This document shows positions 25,944 to 38,872 of a stretch of 64,000 nt of DNA, piece after piece. The translations under genes were made by a program, and so were the position numbers. Under the pieces are notes generated by a model. That model was not told the origin of the DNA and did not search any database. It saw nothing but the letters and a program-made list of their open reading frames with translations. Numbering within the stretch: position 1 is the first letter of the stretch; every line of letters begins with the position of its first letter. The DNA is from Panonychus citri. Its lineage: Eukaryota; Arthropoda; Arachnida; Trombidiformes; Tetranychidae. Location: assembly GCF_014898815.1 (NCBI RefSeq), contig NW_026515545.1, positions 1,116,001 through 1,180,000 on the forward strand. The letters are read 5' to 3'.

Positions 25944-27302
25944 AGATGAGGGAAAAAAAGAAAGAGTAAAAAAAGATGAGATAAAAACTCATCACTGGAT
26001 TACAATAGTTTCCAATATAAATCTACCTTTCGGTTTATATACCTGGTTGTTCATTGTTGTTGTTCCTTTAATTGCTTCGTTGATCTTTTAGATTTTGTTA
26101 TTATTTCATCATTTTCCTTATCATCATTATCACCATTACAACAAAACTATTGAACCAAAAAAAGAACCAAAGTTTACGATATATACACTAAAAGTAACTG
26201 AATAATACACTTACCTGAGTTTCTTTTATCAAGGTAATTCCTGTATATTTGTGTGTGTGTGTATTTATCAGTTTATCCGTTTCAATTTGGGATTGAGCTT
26301 TTTTCATGATGATAATACACTGAGATGAAATGAATAGAACTTTTTTCGATTTTTTTTTCTCTCTCTCTCTCTTTCTCTCTGACTCTGACTTTGATCCTTT
26401 TAGTACACAAATGGTACTCACTAAATTAGATGAAGATAATAATGATATAATATTGACAGATATTCGAAACAATAACAAACAATGAGAATAATCATCAATA
26501 CTCATCATTGTTCCCGTCCAACTTGATAGAACTTTTTTTTCACTTTTTTTTCATATATATTTATTTCTATTATATTTCTCTTCTTCATTCATCTGATCAT
26601 GTTTACCTATTTAACTATATTCTAGATGATAAACATGCTAAATACTGATTAAAGATAAGTTTCAATTGGAATCCATTAAAATGATTTCGATACTTTTTCA
26701 AGAGAGAGGAGGGCGAAAATCTTACAATTTCAACTTTGCCATTTCTTGAATTCTGTCTATCATTTATCGATACAATTTATTAGCAATAACACGATCTTGA
26801 TGATGATTATTATGATGATTACCATAGATTTCAATAAAAAAGAATAGAACAAAATGAGGAGAGAGAGAGAGAATTTCCAAACTTTGAATTCGAATGGAAA
26901 AAAAAAGTTCTAACTCCTTCAATCCAATATACTAACAAACAGTTGATTATTAAAGTGAATCTGTTTCCCAGACCTGAGAATCAATTTAATTCAGATAAAT
27001 TTTCACTGATTCTGATAGTGAAATGTATTGATAAAGAAAAATATCACAATCAAATTCTGTGTTTACTCAAAGTCTATTAAATCAAATGAATACAAGGAAG
27101 AAGAAGAAAAAAATAAAAATAAACAAAACTTGATGTTCACATTCTGAGCAATCAATGTAATCACAATCATAATCATGATAATAAATTGAAAAGGATATTA
27201 TTTTGATTCACTTGGAAAGTCAAGTAATAACAATAAAAACATAAATAATAATAATAATACTTAACATGAATTCGTATATACATACATATATATATGATAT
27301 CC

Positions 27303-27332
27303 ATGCATACCCACGGATTGTGGGGTATGCAT
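27303..27332. other. short stem-loop palindrome
   Basis: ATGCATACCCAC at 27303-27314 is the reverse complement of 27320-27332 with a single bulged base, around a five-base loop. It is a compact, strong hairpin in otherwise repeat-dominated DNA; no function can be assigned. Confidence 0.6.
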
Positions 27333-30300
27333 ATATTATTTAGAGTGAGAAAAATGCAATTGTATTAATTGAGCAAAGAATGTAAATAACAAACAAACAA
27401 TAATAAATGAAGAGAAACAGCAAGAAAAAACAAAGATATAAATTACAATTATGTTAATTGTTCTCAGAGAAAAGAATAATAATTTCTCTCTCTCTCTCTC
27501 TTACCACTATAACGGTAATTTATTTGATATTAATTTTCTCCCTTTCTCCCTTATCATCTTCCCACTTTTCCATCACTAAATTGCATATAATTAGTATTAT
27601 TATTACTCGAAAAAAGAGATAAAGTTGAGGGTAGAAAATTAATTCCTCATGCTCATGGTTGTTAATCTTTTAAAGTCAATATTTAATCTTGTTCATTTTC
27701 GATTTTCGTTTAAATTTCCCTTCCCCTTCATCACCAGAATTCTCACAACCACCAAGACCATCACAATCTATTCATGATAATATTATTCATAAACCATCCG
27801 ATTTCCATGAAAAGGTGAATATGTGATATTCAAATTCTTTCATCAAGTGAGTTTTAAACTCTTCTAAAACATCATATGTTTCATCCTGAGATGTTCAGCT
27901 GAATTCTTATCAATATCAAATTAGATAATTGGAATAACCATTTACCTTTTTAAATGTTCTAAGAAAATTCTGACTCCATGGAACAGAGTTTTTTTCCCTC
28001 TTTCTATCTAATCATCGTTCTTAGGTTGTGGTGTTTATAATTTACTCATGATGATGAAAAAAAGAGTATAATCATGATAGTTGAATTTTGGCTCCTTCGT
28101 TATCATGAAAACTTTTTTTCGCCTCCTCTTTTTCCTTGTATACAATGTAATTGTCATAGAAATCAAATGCTGATATTCAAACCTTTTTTTTGTCTGTTCA
28201 TTGTACTCTTTGTATGTCTCTGTGTATGTGTGTATGTTGTTATTATCTGGAAGGTTTTTTTTTCACTTCTTCTGTTTCCGGTACAATAATTTGCAAGGTA
28301 ATGAGTATCATGGATGGTAGTTGATGATGATGGGTATGAAATTGTAACAATCACCCTGATGATGATAATAACATCATATCCTTATCAGTGTATGAATCAT
28401 AATGGGTACATATACTTGTCTATGTTGTTATATTCCAATGGTATTGTTGTTATATATTTTTACTCAAAGTATATGTTACCATTATCATGGTAACATCAAG
28501 AACTGAAGATAACTGTCATGGAGAGAGAGAGAGAGAGAGAGAAGATATTCATGAAGAAGAAGAAGAAAAACTTCAACTGAAGAAAAGAAGGAAAAAAAAG
28601 ATTCTTCTTCTTTTTCTTTAACATAAGTGTCTTAAACAGCTGATTACTTTTGGAACTTTTTTTTAATTTATCTTCAATTCTTTGTCACACTTTTTTCTCT
28701 AGGTGATAAACATCATATGTCAAATGATGATGAAGATGAAAAGTTGATATTTCCTTTGTTTTTATCTCTTTCTTTTACACATATATACTCTCTCTCTCTG
28801 CTCTCTGTCTTCCAAAGATGAGAATCATCATCATCTCGAGTATCATAATGAGACAATAGACTTGGATGATTATTCATTTGAATAAAGTGACCATTAGATT
28901 GTTGACCATTCGCATTATACTTAAGATGTAATCACCTGTGTAGATAATAAGTTTATCGATGGAGATCAAATGAGCTTTAATTAAAGGTCAACATTTTGAT
29001 TGGCTGACCATCGGTCAACTGATGGTAAAGACTTGGAGTTACATTTGGATTGGGTTTTCTTTTTTGTATTATTCAATTATCAAACTTGAATTGAATTCAA
29101 AGTATTAGAAAAAATTTCCTATTCTACCAAAAAAATATGTAATCTGCAAACTCGATGATGATGATGAGGATGAGGATGAAGATGATGGTGAAAGAACTAA
29201 ATTGAGATGGAAAAAAATAGAAAGCATTGAGAATGATGTTGTCGTTAGAAAAGCATACTGATGATGATGAGAATCGTGAAGATGTTGGAAGATGAAGATG
29301 ATAATCTAGATGATGGAAAATGATACTGATCATCATCATGAGAGATGAACATGAAGAATGCTGAATTTTTTTGTTCCTCTTTAAATGTCAACCCGATTTC
29401 AATGAGAATCTTTTATGATATAAGAATAAGATCAGAGATTTTTCTCTTCTTTATTTTTTCTTCTATTTTCCTCTTTCTCTCACTCACTCACTCAGTCTCT
29501 CTCTCTTTTCCTCTTCTTTCGATGATATTACCAGAAGATGAAGCATGATGATGTTGATGATAAAAAATATCATGACAATGACATGAGAAATTATTATTGC
29601 AATAATAAACTTATCATCTTATAGGAACTTCTCAGTTATCTTCTCCTTTTTTACTTCAAGTTTCACCATTGAATCACTAATATCATCTAATAAATTACTT
29701 GTCAATTGATTATCATGATAATTGCATCATTAGACCACTTTACCTTTACATTTGTAATTCTCAGCTGACTTTAAGATTGTTATCATCAGGATAACAATCA
29801 GAGATTATCTTGAAAAGATCAAGAAGGAAACAAATGATTCTTCATGGTGATGAGTACCCTGAGTGTTTGCATATCATTTACACCGAGAGAGAGAGAGAGA
29901 GGGAAGAAGTTGAAGGTGGAAAAGAAAAAGAGAGAAAAAATTATTATATTCTCTTTATTTTTATTCTTCTTCCTTTTTCTCATCTTGATTTTCATGTTCG
30001 CCATTATTGATTCCTAAGTTTTTTTTTCGTTCTCGAATCACAATTATTATCATCGAATTGATTCTCAATTCTAATGGAATAAAATCAGAAACTTTTTTTT
30101 CTCTCTCGATAAATGAAGAGAAAATGCTCTTCTCTCTATATATCAATGTTTTTCTTCATCTTCATCTTCCATTTGAAAGATATTTAAGTATTATCATAAT
30201 CATCATTTCGAGTTTCTTTGTACATCCTTATATATATATGAAGAGAAAAAAAGTTCTGAATAGAAAATCAGAGAAGAGAATAGGAAGAGAGAAAGAGAAA

Positions 30301-30758
30301 AGAAACTAGAACTTTAGAAAGAAAATGAGTATGAGTATATTTTGTGAACGTATTCTCATCATAATCATCTTCATGATGATCATCAGATGATCAGATGAAA
30401 CTGAGAAAAGATGATAAGATGATATTACTCATGGAAAATGATGAAAATAATATTTTAAAGGGAGAGAAAAAAACTTGAAAATTCACATTCAGATTCATTG
30501 TCTTTCTATTTCATTCCCTTTATATTTTTCACACCCAGTTACCTTTATGTCCTCTTCAATGATTTCATACCCACCATCACCTTCATCTTAAATATATTTC
30601 CAAATACATACAGGTCGGTACATAAAACATTTGAACGTTTTTGACGCTTAATTGAGATTAGTTGGACAATTAATTTTAAAAATTTTTGATTAACTTAGAG
30701 CATAATCATTCAAATTTTAATAAACTTTTAATTAAATTTTTATAAAATTTAAATTAAA

Positions 30759-30787
30759 TTTTTTTCAAAAACAGGTTTTGAAAAAAA
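30759..30787. other. perfect 12-bp stem-loop
   Basis: Seven T, then CAAAA, a five-base loop ACAGG, then the exact reverse complement TTTTG and seven A. It sits inside the A/T-homopolymer-rich block at 30.6-31.1 kb. Confidence 0.6.
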
Positions 30788-33593
30788 CACGTCTGGATTT
30801 TCTGGTAAAACGGACCAGAAAAATTACTGAATCACACAATTTCAGGCTAAAAAGTCTTCAAGATGCTTTAAAAAGATTTCAAAATTAGGAACAAAAAGTT
30901 ATCAGGTTTTGAGAGAAAACAGAAAATCCATAAGGAATACATGTGATTTGAAAGATTTTAATTTCTGTTTTTCCCATAGACATAATGTTAATTTTGAAAA
31001 GTGAAAATCAATTTCACTAAAATCTTTCTAATTTCTAAAATTTTCTCAGAAATTTAATTAAAGTTATTAAAATTCATTGATTACTCTATTTCATCATTTT
31101 AAAATTAATTGTCTTCAATGATTTAACCATCAAACCTTCAAATAAATATACATATATATATATATATATTTCCTTCATGATATTTATAACACCAAGATGG
31201 CTGAAAATGAAGGTGGAAGAGGAAAATTGAATCACCAAAATTGAATGAGCATGAATGACTTTCTCTTCATGGTAAATAAAATTTTCATTTGATAATGATA
31301 ATGATCCAGCTAATTCATCTTCATGTATATATATATCATGAGGATGATGATGATCACCATGGACAGAAAAAAGTGACGTAAGTATCACCATGTAAGTGAG
31401 AGAGAAAGGGAGAGAGAGAGATGAAAACTGTACTAATCAATTCAATTGATTAACGAAATTGATTAGCAAACTTGTTAAAAGGGTTAAACTTTATGCAAAC
31501 ACAATTTGGGAAAAATATTCCGCTTTCAACTTGAGACACTGAACTGAATCCCCAGGCTGAGTATTCATTGTATTCTCAGTTTGTTATCTGTAAGAAAGAA
31601 AAAAGTAAGAGGGTATTCTTATCATCTTGCTCATCTTTATCACTCTATTATTGTTATTTAAAGGTGAGAGAGATTATTAAGATAACAGGGTGATAAAAGG
31701 GGGGTGAACAGGGTGAGAAAAGATGAAAAAAAAGTTCTTTCTCTCTTAAGATTATCTTCTGTTATCTTAACCTCAATTTTATGAAACACTCGCATGGGTA
31801 TTTTCAGCCTGGAGCATTTATCATCACACTAATATATTTATCCATTGAAATTCATCACATTATCATTGGGGACGATATTTAAACCCACCTTCCACCCTAC
31901 ACACATACCCTGAATGTCTATACAATCATCCGACAGAAAATACTGAATACTGAATACAGAATTTTCTTTCTTTCTTTACCAATACGATTTGGAATAAATA
32001 ATGATAAGAACAAAATAATAGTAGTAATATGATAAATATACTGCAACACCCTCACCACCACCACCGCCATCACCATAACTGAGGTAAACTATCAGCCTGA
32101 TATGATGGAAGGTGGAGAAGAAAAAATATTCTTTCTCCCCTCAGGTTAAGTTTCGAAAAGAACTTGAAAAAATAATAATAAATTATCGGTTAAATTGAGT
32201 AGAAAATTTTTTTTCTCTTCTTTTATGAATTGGAATCTTTTTTTTCTTCTTCTTATTTTTCTTACTTTCATCTTCTCAATTTCATCACCATGATAATTCA
32301 CTGAATTCATTCTGGTATCATGATCTGTAAATACATTCAGATGATCATGAAGATATCAGTTCAGTGGGTGTTGAAATTGAAAGAGGGAGTGAGTGAGAGA
32401 GAGAGAGAATTGAAATACTTTTACCACCATAATGTTTAGTTGAATGAAAAGAAAAAAACAAATTCAATTGATTGAATCAGTTTGATGATCAGACGATTCT
32501 GATCATCATCATGATCATGGTGAAAAGTGGGTGGAGAGGTGATAAAGGTGAAAAAGGTAAGAGTGGGTTGGATAGAGTAGATGATGAGTAGAAAAAAAAA
32601 GAAAAGAAATTGAATAAATTATTATAATATTTTCATCTCTCAATAATTTAATTCTCTCTCATTAAGTTAATCATTCTCAAGGATAATTATCTCAATTAAT
32701 TAAGTATCAAATATAATACTTTAATCAATGATAATTAATCCTCCAAGTTTCATCAACTAATATCAATTTCCAATAATAATAATGATAATCCTTAATTGCT
32801 GTTAATTGTTTCATGGTTAAAGTCAAACAATCAGTTGATTATATTTAATACTATGAAATTTAATCAATTGTTTCAATGTTTCAAATGAAATTACTCAATA
32901 TCATTTTAATTTACTGGTTAATCTTCAATTGAAAAGTTAATTGTTACCTTACGGGACTGTATTGAAATTGTCAACAATCATTTTATAATTAGATTGTAAT
33001 TAAATTGCAAATTGAAAAACTTAATTTTCCCAAATGTATTTACATAGTTGAAACAAAGATTGCAATTTAAACATTTACCCTTAGGGTAATGATAAGATAT
33101 CAAGTCAATTGTTTTGCTTTTTTTGCTGTTGTTGCTCACAATTAAGTGTTAATTACTCTGATTGTTGCCTTAATCATTTAGTTAAATACATATAAATGTA
33201 ATACAAGAGTTTAATATTATTGTTATACTTTTAAATTAAATTGATTGTCTTATTGAGGTTAATTGTTTTACATCATCATCATCACCAAAGTTAATTGAAA
33301 GCTTTATTTTTTTATGTATACATAAATTGTGACTTGAATTTATATCAATCAGATTGACTGATTAAATGATTTACAATAATTAACAATTGGATAGATTATA
33401 AATTGATTGAAACTTTTCATTCATCAAATATAATTTGATAGTTAGATTATTGATCTTTGACTTATTTGACTTTTGATTGTCTTATAATTGATTTTGTTGA
33501 TTTGATTACACATTTAATTGTTGTCAATCAGTTTTTCTTTCAATTTACTTTGGGTTTTTCTAATTGTGACTTTTTTTTCTGAGACAATTAACT

Positions 33594-34765
33594 ATGCCTG
33601 TTGATACCAATAAACGATACCAAATATTTTACTGTCCACCGGTGGTTTTACCACCTCAAGTACAACGTCCAGTACCTAGACAGCAATCATATAATCAAGA
33701 ATTACAATCAGCTGTTTGCTCATCATCACATCGTCCACAGGTTAACCTACAATCATCACCATTGATACCAATTAAGTTAACAACATCACCTATTGAAGTT
33801 AAGATATCATCATCTTCTTCATCATCATCATCAGCATCTTCATCGGGATCATATAAAAGTTCAGATAAAACGATTAAAATTTCAATAACAAGGAAAAAAT
33901 TGAAGGTGACTCGTGGTGGTGGTGGAAATGGTAACGGTGTTTCTAGTAGTAATAATGATCGAACTGACCATGTTGACCTGTTAACTTCGATACTCAAACC
34001 AGGAAAAGATTCTAATGGCTCGAATGGTTCAAATGGTTGCAATGGAAAAACGAAAGAGTTCGAATTCGAACTCAAGATGAACCGATAAACAAAACAGCTC
34101 GTACAGTTCAACCACCGTTACTTTCTTGTAATTCTGTTACAAGATTATCAACCTCAGTACCTCAAATTTTACCCAAAATTGAAATTTCACCTTCAACTTT
34201 GTCAATTTGTCCACCGGTTGATCGTAAATTGTCACCAATGTGCTGCTATTGTGAAAAATATTTCGAAAATTGTGAAATGTTAACTAGTCACATGTTATCC
34301 TTTCATTATGCCACAAAGATGAATGGTGTTTATACCTGTTCTAAATGTGAAACTGTTTACCGTCAACACGATGATTATATAATCCACTGTTTAAACATTC
34401 ATAATATTTATCTTAATGAAACACCAACAGAAGATCCGTTTACATCAATTTACAAATTACCACGAAAGTGTAACATTTGTAACAATATTTTCAACACTTT
34501 TCCAGAGATTAAGGAGCATTTCCCAATCCACCAAGGGGAACCCACCACGTATAAATGTCGATTATGTAGGAAATACATTTGTAACCTTTCACATCTCAAG
34601 CAGCACCTTGAATCGATCCATTTTGTTGAATTTGAATGCTCACCACCGACTCTACTTACAAATTCACCATCTAATACACAACCACTTAGAATTTTATCTT
34701 CCACCTCACCACCTTCATCTACACCAACCAATGGATCTTCATGTTCAATATTCAAGGCCCACTGA
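33594..34765 (+). CDS. C2H2 zinc-finger protein, four fingers, reading frame broken once
   Basis: Likely nuclear DNA-binding protein. From ATG 33594 the first frame runs to 34088: a Pro/Gln-rich start, poly-Ser (about residues 71-84), poly-Gly and an NGS repeat. A second frame, open from about 34037 to the stop at 34765, carries four C2H2 fingers: CxxC...HxxxxH starting at MCCYC, YTCSKC, then RKCNIC with HxxxH, then YKCRLC. One missing A in the AAAAA run at about 34046-34050 would join the frames into about 390 residues. Alternatives are a 62- or 71-nt intron ending at 34097, which would restore frame but has poor donors (GTTGCA or GTTCAA) and no pyrimidine tract, or frameshift translation. 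A missing base is simplest, given similar breaks elsewhere. No close named relative recognised. AATAAA follows at 35135. Confidence 0.78.
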
Positions 34766-35134
34766 GTATCTCATTTTAGAGTATAAAGCAAAACCAAAGG
34801 AAAGAAAACTCCAAGTCCTCCATGAGAAGTAAAAACTCACCATTGAAACTGTCCTGAAGAAAAATATCATACTACAAAAAAGATCAGGAAAAAAATTTCC
34901 ACCAAGACAATTTAAAAATATTCTTGTTTCCTTTTCCTCTTTCATCTTTTTCCCTTTTGATTTATACCATGAAAACCAAATTTGAACCGAAAAACAAACA
35001 ACCAGATAAAACATTATTTATTTATCCTCTGATAATACAATTCAATGTGCAAAGAAAAACAAAGGAATCACCACCACCACCACCACTGCCTACAAATCTC
35101 CCACCCCACTGCCAATAACAAAAAGCTTAGTGTA

Positions 35135-35140
35135 AATAAA
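35135..35140 (+). terminator. poly(A) signal after the zinc-finger gene
   Basis: AATAAA 370 bases downstream of the zinc-finger stop; position is compatible with a short 3' UTR. Confidence 0.35.
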
Positions 35141-36680
35141 ATGAAACATATTATATTTATAATGTAGCATTAAATGATTGAGTAACCAGGAATTCATTTT
35201 TTACTCAAACTGATAATCTGTGTGTCCTTTTTATTAGTATTTTCAACACACATACACACCAAGGTTCATGGTAGTCTAAGGTTGGGGTGGGTTATATCAA
35301 GTACTTTGTGTTATAATATCAAATATTAAGTATTGTTGATAAGTTGATTTATATTAGATTTATAAATATATTTAACTTTATACACCAACTTATCAACTCA
35401 TCATTTTCATCATTCATCATGAGTTCCTAGTGAGTTGATGGGGAAAATTTTTGATTTAACCATAGGAAATTTCATCATGTTTTTCCTGGTGATGAGAATC
35501 ATCATCATCATCATGTATCATGAATTTTTCAATTATCTCAATATATAATAGATAATAGAAGGTGGAAAAGTTAACATTAGATATCATTGGTTACTTCAAT
35601 TCTTAATCCACTCTCCATGAAGATGATGATGATTATTAAATTATATTGAGTTTATTGAGTTGGAACTTTTTCTTTCAGGCTTTTCTTTTTCAATATATTT
35701 CTTTCACTTGAATCTATTGGTCAGTTGAAAACTGGACAAGACTATGAACACACATATATACAACTCAATTGGGGCTGATGGTTTGTAGTTATATTATTAT
35801 TACATAAGTAAATCCTTGTGGGTACGAGATTAAAATGAGAATGAAAAAGATGATCTTGATGATGATGATGATATTTGGTTTGATAATGGGAAATGAAAGA
35901 ATCAGAATTATCATCATTTAGTTAATATAATGATGATAATGATGATGATGAAGATAATGAGATGAGTAAGCGACAAAAACTAACAATAATCATAATCGTA
36001 ATGATTAAGTGATGATAATAGAAAGCACTAAATGTTATCATAAATAATATAATTTAACCAAAGAAAAGATGATCATTTCATCCCCACCACACCCACCGAA
36101 CTCCCACTTTTATCTTCATGATGATGATGATGAAAAAGATGATTATTCTATTCTCTTTGATTTTTTTTCTTCTATTCATTCAAGTGAAATACATTATCAT
36201 CTTTGTAATCACTTGATCACAATGAAATAAACACTTTCACTCATCATTTACCCTTTGATTGGTCATCTCTCTCTCTCTCCCCATTCCGATGACCTCTAAC
36301 CATGATGATGATGATGATGATGATGAAAACTGAAGCTGAATACAGATTATGATGAACAGTAAATGTTATTTATTAATGAAAAGGTGAAATACTGAGCCTG
36401 ATGAAGAGAGAAGATTAAAAGTGAAGAAGAAGCAAAAAAACTAGTAAATTCTGACAACGAAAATGTTGTTACTCTGATTGTCTTACCTAACCAATGATTG
36501 TTATTATTATTTTCACCATTAGTATTAAATCATTGACTGTCTATTATAAGTTAACTTATTATTCTGATAGAAGTGAAATTATCATTCTGATTAGACCAAC
36601 AATCATCATGAAAAGGTTTGATAACAATAGTGGATTATACTGAATACATTATGTATCCAGAATTCATGAAGAATTGTTTT

Positions 36681-36681
<1 letters not shown>

Positions 36682-36713
<32 letters not shown>
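36682..36713. repeat. (TC)n microsatellite
   Basis: Pure TC tract of about 31 bases. Confidence 0.92.
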
Positions 36714-36715
<2 letters not shown>

Positions 36716-38461
36716 CTCTTTCACCATGATAACTCTCATTTTCTTGGCGACATTTTTATTTTCATTGTTTTCATTTTCTTATCTTCACCTTTTGGATACA
36801 TGGTGATAATACAATGAGCATGATGATGGGAAATGATAATATCTCACTTGATATGATTGTTTATGTTGAATCATCATCACAAATTGTTTCCAATCAAGTA
36901 AATACAGGAGGGAAACAATATATAAGACTTGATGATGAAGATGATAATAGTTATTCAGGAGAAGAAAAAAAAAGTTCTGAGTATATGAGTTATATTATTA
37001 TGTAAATAATGATTGAAAGTATTTCTTGTTTTCTGTGTAAAATAAGTAGCAATCAGTTGATTGTTGATTTAATTCAGTGAATCATTGAATCTGGTTACAA
37101 AAACAATTATCATCAAATAATATGTAATATATGAAATTCAAAAGGTAATCAGATATCATCATGAACGTTGAAACAACGAGAAGATAATTCATTTCAATTG
37201 GGAATTGAAACATTGTTTTCATCCAAATTTTTCCTATTCTTCAGCAAAGATTTTCATGGTTCTCTCTCTCTCTCTCTCTTTCTTTCTTGATCATAATAAT
37301 CATAATGGTGATTAATCAATGATTAATTAAGTAAATTGGATTGTGATGAAAAAAAAAACAACAACAAACAAAGAGTTAAATGTTATCATTAGTTGTTTTA
37401 TAATAAACAATTAACCAGAGCTCAGGATATTGATTTTTCAGGGGAAATTCATTTTATCATTCACATCCTCATCTCCATCATGAATAGCCTGAGTTTTATC
37501 ATTCTATTTCAATCAGATAATGATGATGACGAGGATGACGATTAATATTAGAAAGAAAAGAAAGAGAAGAAAAAAAAAGAGTAAACAAAAAAAACTCTTC
37601 GCCTGAATTTCAATTGAATTTGATTAGAATCATTGATTATCCTTTTCCACGATTCCATTTAACTCACTTCTCTTACTTGATTTTTTTTCTTCTCTCTTTC
37701 TATTCTTCTTTCCTTTCACCATCATCTACATCCTCATCTTCATCTTTATCCTTTCTCTGTCGTATTTCTATCCTCTAATTCTGTGTGTTCGAATCTCTCT
37801 CATTCTCTCTTTTTTCTTCATCCTTTTTCCTCATCATCTTGGTAAATGCTTCGTTTAAATAAGTTTGTTCCCTTCCCTGTTGGTGTAACGGTGGATTTTT
37901 TCCCACCCTTCCCATTGAAACTTCAATGTAATATCATAGAAAAAGCTTAAGCTTCAAAGGATTAGGTAGATTAATGATAAAATGAACAAATTTTATCATT
38001 TGCAATAATTTTTTCTCTTGCACCCTAACGACCCTCCCCAGACCACTTTTCTCTCTCATTCGCTCACTATCTCATCTTCTTAGTCTCATTTCGGTTTCAA
38101 TTCTCATCTCAGAGACATTGATACTATTGAAGATGAAGATGCTAAAGCTACTTTCAAGATTACAATTGATAATGTGTGAAGAGAGAGAGAGAGCAAGTGA
38201 GTGAGTGGGTGAGAGAAAGAGAGAGAGAGAGTGGTTGTAGAAAGAGAAAAGGATGAGGATAGAAAAAAAATTCTGATGAAATTCTGTTTCTTCCTTTTTC
38301 TCGTCTAATCAACACAGAATATTGATCAGAATATCAAAGAATTAAAGAAGAAAAAACTGGAATATAATGAAAGGAATTTACTTCTGTTCTTTTTCACTGG
38401 TCACTATTGTTATTTCTGTGGATGTTGAATGATGGTCATCATTTGATTCACTTGGAATGAA

Positions 38462-38464
<3 letters not shown>

Positions 38465-38493
<29 letters not shown>
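38465..38493. repeat. (TC)n microsatellite
   Basis: Pure TC tract of about 29 bases, followed by TATC repeats. Confidence 0.92.
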
Positions 38494-38501
<8 letters not shown>

Positions 38502-38837
38502 TTATCATCAGTGTGGAAGAAGCAAAAAAAAACTAACAACATTGTGTCCATTTCCAACTGGACACACACACACATACTGAACACAAAAAAAAGTTGAGTG
38601 TCCAGCGGGAGAGGGAAATCCCTTGACTTTTAAACAATTTTCATCTTCCCATGAAAAAACATGAACTGCCAAAAGGTTTCATTCATTTTATTAAACTCAT
38701 TCTGAATCGTCATCATCAATTGTATTATCATCACCATCGTCAGGATGATAACACATATGATATTATTGATGCCTCTTGGTTTACAATTTTGTGTCTGTTT
38801 GTCCCTCTAATTTTTTATCTCTCTCTCTCTCACCCAC

Positions 38838-38840
<3 letters not shown>

Positions 38841-38868
<28 letters not shown>
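38841..38868. repeat. (CT)n microsatellite
   Basis: Pure CT tract of about 28 bases, preceded by an imperfect CT block from 38818. Confidence 0.92.

Positions 38869-38872
<4 letters not shown>

Larger units (their letters stand above)
23052..33593. other. 10.5-kb gene-poor region, microsatellite-rich
   Basis: No gene supported. The region alternates (CT)n/(GA)n tracts, GAT/ATC arrays and AT-rich spacers; open frames translate to Ser/Leu, Ile/His or Glu/Arg runs. Sequence at 24290-24450 has a more balanced composition, but I could not tie it to a family. From about 30.6 to 31.1 kb the sequence changes to A/T-homopolymer-rich DNA that may be an old transposon. It lies between the divergent innexin and zinc-finger genes and so may hold their regulatory DNA or introns of 5' untranslated exons. 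Confidence 0.5.

Noticed and set aside
34037..34060. Programmed -1 frameshifting in the zinc-finger gene
   Set aside because: The A-run is not a standard X XXY YYZ heptamer in the incoming frame, and similar one-base breaks occur in four other loci; missing base preferred.
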